Shown here in pieces: positions 43,444 through 51,155 of a stretch of 64,000 bases of DNA (position 1 is the first letter of the stretch; the number at the start of each line of letters is the position of its first letter). The notes beneath the pieces were generated by a model, which was given only the letters and a program-made list of their open reading frames with translations, did not search any database and had not been told where the DNA came from. Location: positions 1 to 64,000 of the forward strand of contig DASVQE010000029.1 in the NCBI GenBank assembly GCA_036389275.1, given 5' to 3'. This DNA comes from QHVT01 sp036389275. Its GTDB lineage: Bacteria; Acidobacteriota; Thermoanaerobaculia; Gp7-AA8. Position numbers and translations under genes: made by a program.

Positions 43444-44697
43444 ATGCAAACCGTCATCGCCGTAGGCCTCATCCTTCCGGACGTCACCCGCACCGTCGCC
43501 GAGGAGCATCTCGAGGAGCTGGCGCAACTGATCGACAGCGCCGGCGGCAGCGTGGCTGCGCGCGTGATGGGGAAGCGCAGCGCGCCCGATCCGGCCACGT
43601 ACATCGGCAAAGGAAAAGCGGAAGAGATCCGCAGCCTGGCCGACAAGCACGACGCCTCGCTGATCGTCTTCGACGACGACCTTTCGCCTGCGCAGTTGCG
43701 CAACCTCGAGAAGATCGTCGGCGGCGAGCGCAAGGTCATCGACCGCAGCGCGCTGATCCTCGACATCTTCGCCGGCCGGGCCCGCACGCGCGAGGCGCGC
43801 ACGCAGGTCGAGCTGGCGCAGCTCGAGTACCTGCTGCCGCGGCTCACGCGCGCGTGGTCGCACCTCGAGCGGCAGGCCGGCGGCATCGGCACGCGCGGCG
43901 TCGGCGAGACGCAGCTCGAGCTCGACCGCCGCATCGTGCGCACGCGCATCGCCAAGCTGAAAGAAGAGCTGCAGCGCATCGAGAAGACGCGCGAGACGCA
44001 GCGCAAGGCGCGCGGCGCCGCCTTCACCGTGGCGCTGGTCGGCTACACGAACGCCGGCAAGTCGACGATGTTCAACCGCCTGACGCGCGGCGACGCCGTG
44101 GCCATGAACCAGCTCTTCGCCACGCTCGACGCGAAGTCGCAGAAGATCGCCTTCGAGATGCCGCGCGAAACCGTCGTGATCGACACGGTCGGCTTCATCC
44201 GCAAGCTGCCGCACCATCTCGTCGCCTCGTTCCGCTCGACGATGGAGGAAGCCGTCGCCGCCGATCTCGTCCTGCACGTCATCGACGCGAGTCATCCGCA
44301 GTTCTCCGAGCAGCGCGAGGTCGGCGACGACATCATCGGCGACCTCGGCATCGACTCGGAGCGGGTGCTCGAGGTCTACAACAAATCCGACCGCCTCGAC
44401 GAGCACTTCGACGTCGGCCGCCGCAACGCCGTCGTCGCCTCGGCGCTCACCGGCGACGGCATCGACGCGCTGGTCGAAGCGATCCGCGACCGCGAGCGTG
44501 CCGGCGGTGAGCTGCTGCAGCTCGCCATTCCGCACGCCGAGTCGCGGCTCGTGGCGAAGCTGCACGAACTGGCCGAGGTGCACGAGCAGCGAGCTACCGA
44601 TGACGGCGTCGCGCTCACTGCCTGGATCCCGAACGACGCGCTGCACCTCTTCTCCCGATTCGTGGTGCGGCGCGAGCGGCAGCGACGCGCGTCGTGA
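43444..44697 (+). CDS. hflX: GTPase HflX
   Basis: 417 residues. The N-terminal HflX domain (ELAQLIDSAGG, YIGKGKAEEI, FDDDLSPAQLRNLE) is followed by a coiled linker with GPGE-equivalent region and the ERQAGGIGTRGVGETQLELDRR signature, then the G domain: GYTNAGKST, DTVGFIRKLPHHLV and NKSD. HflX binds the ribosome 50S subunit and splits stalled or heat-damaged ribosomes. The ATG at 43444 starts at the conserved N-terminus; upstream in-frame sequence would run through the heptamer hairpin. The GNAT gene overlaps by 4 bp. Confidence 0.95.
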   Translation: MQTVIAVGLILPDVTRTVAEEHLEELAQLIDSAGGSVAARVMGKRSAPDPATYIGKGKAEEIRSLADKHDASLIVFDDDLSPAQLRNLEKIVGGERKVIDRSALILDIFAGRARTREARTQVELAQLEYLLPRLTRAWSHLERQAGGIGTRGVGETQLELDRRIVRTRIAKLKEELQRIEKTRETQRKARGAAFTVALVGYTNAGKSTMFNRLTRGDAVAMNQLFATLDAKSQKIAFEMPRETVVIDTVGFIRKLPHHLVASFRSTMEEAVAADLVLHVIDASHPQFSEQREVGDDIIGDLGIDSERVLEVYNKSDRLDEHFDVGRRNAVVASALTGDGIDALVEAIRDRERAGGELLQLAIPHAESRLVAKLHELAEVHEQRATDDGVALTAWIPNDALHLFSRFVVRRERQRRAS

Positions 44698-45188
44698 ACA
44701 TCCGTCCTGCCGTTGCCGCCGATCGCGAGCGCATCCGCGAAGTGCTCGTGGCCACGGCGCGCTTCACGCGGCAGGAAGTCGGCTGGGCGATGGAGCTGGT
44801 CGACCTCGCCCTCGATCATCCGGAGCGCGGCGACTACTTTCTGCACGTCCTCGAGTCGCCGGCCAGCGGACCGAATCGCGCCATCCAGGGCTACGTCTGC
44901 TACGGCCCGACGCCGATGACCGACGACGTCTTCGATCTCTACTGGATTGCCGTCGATCCGGCGCAGCAGGGTCAGGGCTGCGGACAGCTCCTGCTGCGAT
45001 TCGTAGAAAACGAGGTGCGGCGTCAGAATGGAAGGATGCTGCTGATCGAGACCTCGTCGAAGCGCTCGTACGCGCCGACCATCCGCTTCTATCAGCGCGC
45101 CGGCTATCACGAGATCTCGCGCATCAAGGATTTTTACAGAATCGAAGACGACAAAGTGGTGTTCTGCAAGCAACTGGCGCAGCCATGA
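44694..45188 (+). CDS. GNAT-family acetyltransferase
   Basis: 164 residues from a GTG overlapping the hflX stop. It begins with the strand-helix NIRPAVAADRERIREVL, and the acetyl-CoA binding motif A is DLYWIAVDPAQQGQGCGQLLL (Q-x-x-G-x-G/C), followed by RFYQRAGYHE. The acceptor is unknown. It overlaps the ccsA/hemX-like gene by 4 bp, so it sits in a coupled run from hflX into the haem genes. Confidence 0.88.
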   Translation: MNIRPAVAADRERIREVLVATARFTRQEVGWAMELVDLALDHPERGDYFLHVLESPASGPNRAIQGYVCYGPTPMTDDVFDLYWIAVDPAQQGQGCGQLLLRFVENEVRRQNGRMLLIETSSKRSYAPTIRFYQRAGYHEISRIKDFYRIEDDKVVFCKQLAQP

Positions 45189-45982
45189 ACCTCGCCCCGA
45201 CGGACACGCTCTATCTCGCGCTGACCTGCTATGCGGCCGGCACGCTGGCCGCGCTGGCGTCGCTCTTCTGGCGCGAGAAGCGGCTGCAGGATTTCGCGCT
45301 GGCGGTGATGATCGGCGGCTTCGCCGCGCACACGGTCTGGATCGGCACGATCTGCGCGCGCACCGGACATCCGCCCATCACCAACCTCCCCGAGGCGGTG
45401 AGCTTCATCGCCTGGACGGTCTTTGCGGTCGAGCTGGTGCTCTGGGTCCGCTATCGCGTGTACGCCGCGTCGTTCTTCGTCTATCCACTGGTGCTGCTGC
45501 TGCTGACGTTGTCCGCAACCGTCGGCGAGCACTTCAAGCCGCTCGATCCCGATCTCCGCTCGAACGTCTTCATCGCTCACCTGCTGCTCTCGAGTCTCGG
45601 CGTGGCCGGCCTGCTCATCGGCGTCGCCTTCGGCCTGCTCGCGTTCATGCAGGACCGCGCGCTGAAATCGAAAAAGCGCGGGCGGCTCTGGGAGTGGATC
45701 CCGAGCCTCGACGTCTGCAAGCGCGTCGGCTACCGGTCACTTTCCATCGGCTTCAGCATCTATACCTTGGGACTGCTCGCCGGCGTGCTCTGGTCGTACC
45801 GCACGACGACCGCACTGATGGATCTCCGTACGAAACAGATCGGCGCCGTGATCGCGTGGGTGCTGTTCGCCGTGCTGCTGCAGCAGTACATCAGCGGCGC
45901 GTACCGCTCGCGGCGCACGGTGCTGCTCTCGGCCGGCGCGTTCGTGGCCATCATCGTGGCCATGCTGGGGATCCGGGGATGA
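45185..45982 (+). CDS. CcsA/HemX-family membrane protein
   Basis: 265 residues with about eight membrane helices (e.g. YLALTCYAAGTLAALASLFW; VYPLVLLLLTLSATVG; LLLSSLGVAGLLIGVAFGLL). Family features: TNLPEAVSFIAW, a central HLLLSS His, and WSYRTTT near the end. CcsA-type proteins handle haem for cytochrome c maturation, while HemX is reported to tune HemA levels. Being immediately upstream of hemA (4 bp apart) matches the hemX-hemA or ccsA-hemA order seen in Bacillus and Geobacter. I cannot choose between the two functions. Confidence 0.85.
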   Translation: MNLAPTDTLYLALTCYAAGTLAALASLFWREKRLQDFALAVMIGGFAAHTVWIGTICARTGHPPITNLPEAVSFIAWTVFAVELVLWVRYRVYAASFFVYPLVLLLLTLSATVGEHFKPLDPDLRSNVFIAHLLLSSLGVAGLLIGVAFGLLAFMQDRALKSKKRGRLWEWIPSLDVCKRVGYRSLSIGFSIYTLGLLAGVLWSYRTTTALMDLRTKQIGAVIAWVLFAVLLQQYISGAYRSRRTVLLSAGAFVAIIVAMLGIRG

Positions 45983-45986
45983 GCCG

Positions 45987-47249
45987 ATGCCGCTGATCCT
46001 GGTCGGGCTGAATCACCGCACCGCGCCGGTCGACGTGCGCGAGCGGCTGAACGTCACCGACGCGCGACTGCCGGAGACGACCGAGTCGCTGCGAGCGCTC
46101 GGCGGCATCGACGGCGCGGCGGTGCTGTCGACCTGCAACCGCGTCGAGACCATCGTCTCGACCCGCGACGAAGACGTGATCGGCACGCTCGTCGACTGGC
46201 TGGCCGACTACGCCGGCGCGCATCGCGCCGAGCTCGAGAAACATCTCTACATCCTCCGCCACGGCGACGTGGTGAAGCATCTGTTCCGCGTCGCCTCCGG
46301 CCTCGACTCGATGATCCTCGGCGAGCCGCAGATCGGCGGGCAGGTGCGGAAGGCGTTCGTCACGGCGCAGGAGCTCGGCTCGCTCGATCCGCTCCTGCAG
46401 CAGCTCTTCGACAACACCATGCGCGTCGCCAAGCGCGTGCGCAGCGAGACCGGCATCGGCGAGCACGCCGTGTCGGTGCCGTACGCGGCGGTCGAGCTGG
46501 CGAAGAAGATTTTCGGCGAGCTCTCCGGCCTCCGCGTGCTGCTCCTCGGCGCCGGCGAGATGGCCGAGCTCACCGCCGCGCATCTGCACGAGCAGCGCGT
46601 GCGGCAGGTGTTCGTCGCCAACCGCGCCTTCGAGCGCGCCGCCGAGCTGGCGCAGCGCTTCGACGGGCAGGCGGTGACGTTCGACCGCGTCGACGAGCAT
46701 CTCGCCAAGTGCGACATCGTCATCGCCTCGACGGCCGCGCCGCATCACGTGATCGGGCGCGAGCAGGTCGAGCGCGCGCTCGACTCGCGCAAGAAGCGCA
46801 ACCTCTTCCTCATCGATCTCTCCGTGCCGCGCAACATCGACCCGGCCGTGGCCCGCATCGAAGGCGCGTATCTCTACAACGTCGACGACCTGCAGCAGGT
46901 GGCCGACGCGAATCTCGAGCTGCGGCAGCAGAAGGCCGGCGAGGCGGAGCAGATCGTGTCGCGTGAAGTGGATGCCTTCCGCAAGCGGCTCGTGGCGCAG
47001 GACGCGGTGCCGACCATTCTCGAGTTGCAGCAGCGCCTCGAAGCGATCCGCGCCGCGGAGCTGGAGAAGTGCCTGCGCAAGATGGGACCGGTCACCGCCG
47101 AGCAGAGAAATGTGCTCGAACAATTCAGCACACAAATGATCAACAAAATTCTTCACTATCCGATCCTGCAACTGAAGGACGCCTCCGACGAGCCGCAGGA
47201 ACGGGAATCGCTGCGGAAGACCATTCGGAAGATTTTTGGGTTGCGATGA
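45987..47249 (+). CDS. hemA: Glutamyl-tRNA reductase
   Basis: 420 residues. Catalytic domain with LNHRTAPVDVRERL and the catalytic-Cys segment LSTCNRVE; then the NADPH-binding domain (GEHAVSVPYAAVELAKKIFGEL, LLLGAGEMAEL) and a C-terminal dimerisation helix domain. It reduces glutamyl-tRNA(Glu) to glutamate-1-semialdehyde, the first step of the C5 haem pathway. The stop overlaps the hemC ATG by 4 bp. Confidence 0.96.
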   Translation: MPLILVGLNHRTAPVDVRERLNVTDARLPETTESLRALGGIDGAAVLSTCNRVETIVSTRDEDVIGTLVDWLADYAGAHRAELEKHLYILRHGDVVKHLFRVASGLDSMILGEPQIGGQVRKAFVTAQELGSLDPLLQQLFDNTMRVAKRVRSETGIGEHAVSVPYAAVELAKKIFGELSGLRVLLLGAGEMAELTAAHLHEQRVRQVFVANRAFERAAELAQRFDGQAVTFDRVDEHLAKCDIVIASTAAPHHVIGREQVERALDSRKKRNLFLIDLSVPRNIDPAVARIEGAYLYNVDDLQQVADANLELRQQKAGEAEQIVSREVDAFRKRLVAQDAVPTILELQQRLEAIRAAELEKCLRKMGPVTAEQRNVLEQFSTQMINKILHYPILQLKDASDEPQERESLRKTIRKIFGLR

Positions 47250-48202
47250 CGAAGGTCCTCGGCTCCTCGGCTCCTCGGGTCCTCGGGTCCTCGGCGGCCG
47301 CCAAGTCACGCCCGAGGAGCCGAGGAGCCGAGGACCCGAGGAGCCGTCTCAAACTCGGCACGCGCGGCAGCGCTCTCGCCCTCTGGCAAGCGAATGAAAC
47401 GGCGCGGCGTCTCGCCGCCGCCGGCTATGAAGCCGAACTCGTCACGATCAAGACCACGGGCGACCGGCGGCAGGATGTGTCGCTGGCGTCGATCGGCGGC
47501 AAGGGCGTGTTCATCAAGGAGCTCGAGGAGGCGCTCGAGCGCGGCGAGATCGATCTGGCGGTGCACAGTCTGAAGGACGTGCCGTCGATCGTGCCGGAGC
47601 AGTTCGCGCTGGCCGGGTTTCTCGAGCGCGCCGATCCGCGCGATGCGTGGGTGCATCCGCAGGGCGCGAACATCGACGAGCTGGCCGATGGCGCGGTGAT
47701 CGGCACGAGCGCGCCGCGGCGGCGCGCGCAGCTCGCGGCGCGCTATCCGTCGCTGCGCATCGAAGACATCCGCGGCAACGTCGACACACGCGTGGCCAAG
47801 GCGCGCGACGGGCAGTACGCCGGGATCGTGCTCGCCAGCGCCGGCCTCACGCGCCTCGGCCGCGCCGGCGAGATCACCTCGTATTTTTGCGTCGACGAGA
47901 TGCTGCCGGCCGCGGGCCAGGGCATCGTCGCCGTCGAGTGTCTCGCGTCGAACGAGCGCGCGGTCGCCGCGGCGCGCGCGATCAATCACGAGCCGAGCGA
48001 GCGCGCCGCGTTGCGCGAGCGCGGCGTCCTGCAGCGATTCGGCATGCGCCTCGACTGCTACTCCGCCATCGCCGTACACGACGACGGCACCACGCTGCGG
48101 GCGTTCCTCGCGAACGCGGAGCGCGCCATCCGCGCGTCGGGCGATTCGGTCGACGAGGTGTTTGGATCGCTCAGAGAGCAGGGTGCGGAGGAGATGTTGT
48201 GA
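47246..48202 (+). CDS. hemC: Porphobilinogen deaminase with palindrome-encoded N-terminal extension
   Basis: 318 residues from the ATG overlapping the hemA TGA. The recognisable enzyme begins at about residue 35 (LKLGTRGSALALWQ), followed by IKTTGDRRQDVSL, GGKGVFIKELEEAL, VHSLKDVPS and ASAGLTRLGR. The first ~34 residues are encoded by a TCCTCGG-type palindromic element and resemble no HemC. No later ATG, GTG or TTG precedes the core, so the extension is probably translated. The cofactor-cysteine region reads MRLDCYSA (C271) in place of the usual GGC-x-x-P. HemC polymerises four porphobilinogens to hydroxymethylbilane. Confidence 0.92.
   Translation: MTKVLGSSAPRVLGSSAAAKSRPRSRGAEDPRSRLKLGTRGSALALWQANETARRLAAAGYEAELVTIKTTGDRRQDVSLASIGGKGVFIKELEEALERGEIDLAVHSLKDVPSIVPEQFALAGFLERADPRDAWVHPQGANIDELADGAVIGTSAPRRRAQLAARYPSLRIEDIRGNVDTRVAKARDGQYAGIVLASAGLTRLGRAGEITSYFCVDEMLPAAGQGIVAVECLASNERAVAAARAINHEPSERAALRERGVLQRFGMRLDCYSAIAVHDDGTTLRAFLANAERAIRASGDSVDEVFGSLREQGAEEML
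47254..47345 (+). repeat. TCCTCGG-type palindromic element inside the 5' end of hemC
   Basis: Tandem CTCCTCGG/GTCCTCGG units (47254-47295) face CGAGGAGC/CGAGGACC units (47311-47345); about 31 of 35 positions pair, the mismatches falling at the single variable base between heptamers. Related in unit and layout to the element before hflX 3.9 kb away. It stays in frame with hemC. Confidence 0.8.
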
Positions 48203-48211
48203 GCTTCCGAA

Positions 48212-48316
48212 TTTATCCCGAGCGCAGCGAGGGATCTCCGGCTACACCGCGCAGCCGTGGCCCGAAGCGCGCTCTGCGCGGTGCCGCCGGAGATGCCTCG
48301 CTTCGCTCGGCATAAA
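48212..48316 (+). repeat. REP-like imperfect palindrome between hemC and cobA-hemD
   Basis: Left arm 48212-48254 and right arm 48274-48316 match as reverse complements at 38 of 43 positions around a 19-nt loop. The arms contain CCGAGCG.AGCGAGG.ATCTCCGG, a composition familiar from REP-type dispersed repeats of many bacteria. The right edge supplies the TAAACT -10 of the next gene. Confidence 0.75.
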
Positions 48317-48318
48317 CT
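48313..48318 (+). promoter_or_regulatory. Leaderless -10 (TAAACT) for cobA-hemD
   Basis: TAAACT ends 7 nt before the ATG at 48326, at the outer edge of the palindrome. Confidence 0.4.
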
Positions 48319-48325
48319 CAGAAAG

Positions 48326-49825
48326 ATGAGCACGAGCGGAAAGGTCTACCTCGTCGGCGCCGGTCCGGGCGACGAAGGGTTGCTCACGCTGCGCGCGGCG
48401 GAGCTGATCGCGCGCGCCGATCTGGTTGCGCTCGACGCGCTCGTGTCGAAAGAAATCGCCGCGCGCATCCCGAAGTCGGCCGAGGTCGTGTATGTCGGCA
48501 AGCGCGCCAGCGCGCATGCGTTGCCGCAGGAGAAGATCAATCAACTGCTGATCGACGAGGCGCGGCGCGGCAAGACGGTGGTGCGCCTCAAGGGCGGCGA
48601 TCCGTTCGTCTTCGGGCGCGGCGGCGAAGAAGCGGAGGAGCTGATCGCGGCCGGCGTGCCGGTCGAGATCGTCCCCGGCATCTCCTCGTCCATCGCCGGT
48701 CCCGCGTACGCCGGCATCCCGGTGACGCATCGCGCGCACGCCACGTCGGTCACGCTCGTCACCGGTCACGAGGCCGATTCGTCGACCGGCGTGCAATGGG
48801 AGCCGCTGGCGCGGCTCGACGGCACGATCGTCTTCATGATGGGCTTCGCCAACCTGCCGACCATCGTGCACAAGCTGATGGAGTTCGGCATGGCGCCGAG
48901 CCGCGGCTGCGCGGTGATCTCGAAAGCGACGACGCCCGAGCAGCGCACCATCGCCGGCACGCTGCACGACATCGAGATGCTGGTGCGCGACGCGAAGCTG
49001 GAGACGCCGGCGCTGATCGTGGTCGGCGACGTGGTCACGCTGCACGACACGCTGAACTGGTTCGAGTCGCGGCCGCTCTCCGGCAAGCGCGTGGTGGTCA
49101 CGCGCGCCCGCGAGCAGGCCTCGGAGCTCAAACGGCTGCTGGCCGAATCGGGCGCGCAGGTGCTGCAGTTCCCGACCATCGAGATCGCGCCGCCACCGTC
49201 GTTCGACTCGCTCGACCGCGCCATCGCCGGCCGTTACGACTGGCTGATCTTTACCTCGGTCAACGGCGTGCAGGCGTGGTTCGCGCGGCAGCGCGACGCG
49301 CGCAAGCTGGCCGGCACGATGATCGCCGCGGTCGGCGCGGCCACGGCCGACGCGCTGCGCGCGCATGGCATCGAGCCCGACCTCGTGCCGGCGCGCGGCA
49401 TCTCCACGGAGCTGCTGCCGCTGCTGCCGCAGGAGCAGCGCGGCGTGCGCACCGCGGTCGTGCGCGCCGAGGAAGGCCGCGATGAGCTGATCGACGAGCT
49501 GCGGAAACGGGGAGGTGAAGTCGATCTCGCGATCGCGTATCGCACCGTCGCCGCCGACTACGATCTCGACGAGCTGCGCGCGCTGATCGCGCGCGACGCC
49601 ATCGACGTCGTCACCTTCACCAGCGCCTCGACCGTCGATCACTTTCTCGGCAAGCTCACCGCGGAGGAGCGCGCGCGCGTGCTGAGCCGGGCCATCGTCG
49701 CCTCGATCGGCGAGACCACCAGCAGCGCCATCCGCCGCTACGGCAAGGAGCCCGACGTCGTCGCCGCGAACGCCTCGGTGCAGGCGCTGCACAACGCCGT
49801 CGTGGCCGCAGTGACGCGCGCGTGA
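48326..49825 (+). CDS. Fused uroporphyrinogen-III C-methyltransferase (CobA) and uroporphyrinogen-III synthase (HemD)
   Basis: 499 residues from the ATG at 48326. Residues 1-~240 are SUMT: GKVYLVGAGPGDEGLLTLRA, VVRLKGGDPFVFGRGGEEAEEL, GIPVTHRAHATSVTLVTGH. Residues ~250-499 are HemD: KRVVVTRAREQASELKRLL, DWLIFTSVNGVQAWF, FTSASTVDHF and a terminal TSSAIRRYG segment. HemD closes hydroxymethylbilane to uroporphyrinogen III and CobA methylates it toward sirohaem/B12. The fusion is known in other phyla. It follows hemC across the palindrome; the upstream frame through the palindrome is not used. Confidence 0.93.
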   Translation: MSTSGKVYLVGAGPGDEGLLTLRAAELIARADLVALDALVSKEIAARIPKSAEVVYVGKRASAHALPQEKINQLLIDEARRGKTVVRLKGGDPFVFGRGGEEAEELIAAGVPVEIVPGISSSIAGPAYAGIPVTHRAHATSVTLVTGHEADSSTGVQWEPLARLDGTIVFMMGFANLPTIVHKLMEFGMAPSRGCAVISKATTPEQRTIAGTLHDIEMLVRDAKLETPALIVVGDVVTLHDTLNWFESRPLSGKRVVVTRAREQASELKRLLAESGAQVLQFPTIEIAPPPSFDSLDRAIAGRYDWLIFTSVNGVQAWFARQRDARKLAGTMIAAVGAATADALRAHGIEPDLVPARGISTELLPLLPQEQRGVRTAVVRAEEGRDELIDELRKRGGEVDLAIAYRTVAADYDLDELRALIARDAIDVVTFTSASTVDHFLGKLTAEERARVLSRAIVASIGETTSSAIRRYGKEPDVVAANASVQALHNAVVAAVTRA

Positions 49826-51009
49826 CCGTCTGGAACGACGCGCAGTACACGCAACGGCTCGCGCACGCGAACTGGATGTCGAACGTGGCGGTGCTGATGC
49901 ACCTCAACGAGCGCGCCACCGGCGATCCGGCGCGCGACTGGCTCTCGTCGTGGGCGCATCGATGGTTCGTCGGCCGCGACCTGCGCGTGCTGGTCCTCGG
50001 CTGCGGCGAAGGATGGCTGGAGCGTGCCATCGCGCAGTGGCCGTTCGTCGCCTCGATCGATGCGGTCGACTTTGCCGCGGCGGCCGTCGAGCGCGCTGCC
50101 GCGCAGGCGCCGCCGAACATCCGCTACGGCGTGGTCGACCTGAATCGCGACACGCTGCAGCGCGATGCGTACGACGTCGTGGTCGCACATTCGGTTTTGC
50201 ATCACGTGCAAAATCTGGAACACGCGTTTGCAGAAATTGAAAACGCGATGAAGCCGCAGGCGACGCTGATCGTGAACGAGTACGCCGGTCCGAATCGCTT
50301 CCAGTTCAGCGACGAGGTGCTGGCGATGATGAACGCTCTCGCGGCGGCGCTGCGCCTGCCGGAGCGGAAGCGGCCGACGGTGGAGGAGATGATCTTCAAC
50401 GATCCGACCGAGGCGGTGCGCGCCGCGGAGCTGCTGCCGATGATCGGGAGCGCGTTCGAGGTGCTGGAGCGGAAAGACCTCGGCGGCACGATCCTGCAGC
50501 ACCTGCTGTACGAGACGAGTTTCCGCTTCGAGCATCCGAAGGAGCGGGCGCTGGTCGAGATGCTCTGCACGATCGAGGCGATGCTGGTGGACTCCGGCCG
50601 CATCGCCAGCGATTTCGTGCTGCTGGCCGCGCGTAAGCGTGGCGCACGCGTGACGCGCGCGAACCGCCCGCTGCCGCCGCGCCCCGAAGCGGCGCGCGAC
50701 GTGGAGCCCGATCCGCTGGGCCGCGTCGCCAGCGCGACGCTGCACGCGCCGCGCGTCCGGCTCGCTCCGCATCACCTGCGACTGCTGCGCGTGGCGCTGC
50801 TGTCGCAACAGCCGCGGCGCGCGAATCTCTATCGCGAGAGCGCGCTGCTCGCGCTGCGCGAGCGCCTGCTGGCCCGCGGCGAAACGCCCTGGGAGTGGCT
50901 GCGACACCGCGCGCCGTCCGACGCCGAGGTGCAGGGTCTGCTCGGGGTGGCACAGGGGTACGACGAGGGGCCTCCGGCGGCCGGGGCCACGGGCCCCGGA
51001 CCCCGCTGA
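49822..51009 (+). CDS. SAM-dependent methyltransferase with C-terminal extension
   Basis: 395 residues from a GTG overlapping the cobA-hemD stop. Class I methyltransferase motif I is LRVLVLGCGEGWLERA, then IDAVDFAAAAVERA and the motif-IV-like YDVVVAHSVLHHVQNLEHAF; the NEYAGPNRFQF stretch is typical of the Methyltransf_11/25 type. The core ends near residue 275. Residues ~280-395 are Arg/Pro/Leu-rich and unrecognised, and the last ~17 codons lie in the left arm of the 164-bp palindrome. Substrate unknown. Confidence 0.82.
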   Translation: MTVWNDAQYTQRLAHANWMSNVAVLMHLNERATGDPARDWLSSWAHRWFVGRDLRVLVLGCGEGWLERAIAQWPFVASIDAVDFAAAAVERAAAQAPPNIRYGVVDLNRDTLQRDAYDVVVAHSVLHHVQNLEHAFAEIENAMKPQATLIVNEYAGPNRFQFSDEVLAMMNALAAALRLPERKRPTVEEMIFNDPTEAVRAAELLPMIGSAFEVLERKDLGGTILQHLLYETSFRFEHPKERALVEMLCTIEAMLVDSGRIASDFVLLAARKRGARVTRANRPLPPRPEAARDVEPDPLGRVASATLHAPRVRLAPHHLRLLRVALLSQQPRRANLYRESALLALRERLLARGETPWEWLRHRAPSDAEVQGLLGVAQGYDEGPPAAGATGPGPR

Positions 51010-51123
51010 TTGGCCTAGCCTCCGCGACACTGCCTTCCAAGCTCCCGACACCGTGTCGCGGAGGCTAGGCCAATCGATGGGGTCTGGGGCCCTCGGCCCC
51101 AGCCGCCGGAGGCCTCTCGTCGT
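50960..51123 (+). repeat. 164-bp nested inverted repeat
   Basis: Each arm is 71 bp. The inner 22 bp (51009-51030 and 51053-51074) are a perfect inverted repeat beginning ATTGGCCTAGCC. The outer 49 bp (50960-51008 and 51075-51123) match at 41 of 49 positions. The loop is 22 nt. The left arm includes the methyltransferase stop codon; the right arm ends 33 bp before the next gene. No terminal direct repeat or transposase gene was noticed. Confidence 0.85.
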
Positions 51124-51141
51124 TCCCTCTTCCATCCGAGC

Positions 51142-51147
51142 TAGACT
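51142..51147 (+). promoter_or_regulatory. Leaderless -10 (TAGACT) for the GT-C-like gene
   Basis: TAGACT ends 8 nt before the GTG at 51156, just outside the 164-bp palindrome. Confidence 0.45.
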
Positions 51148-51155
51148 CACGCCGC

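Noticed and set aside
48257..48325. Start of cobA-hemD at the upstream ATG at 48257
   Set aside because: The extra residues are encoded by the REP-like palindrome and the conserved SUMT start (GKVYLVGAGPG) follows the ATG at 48326 closely.
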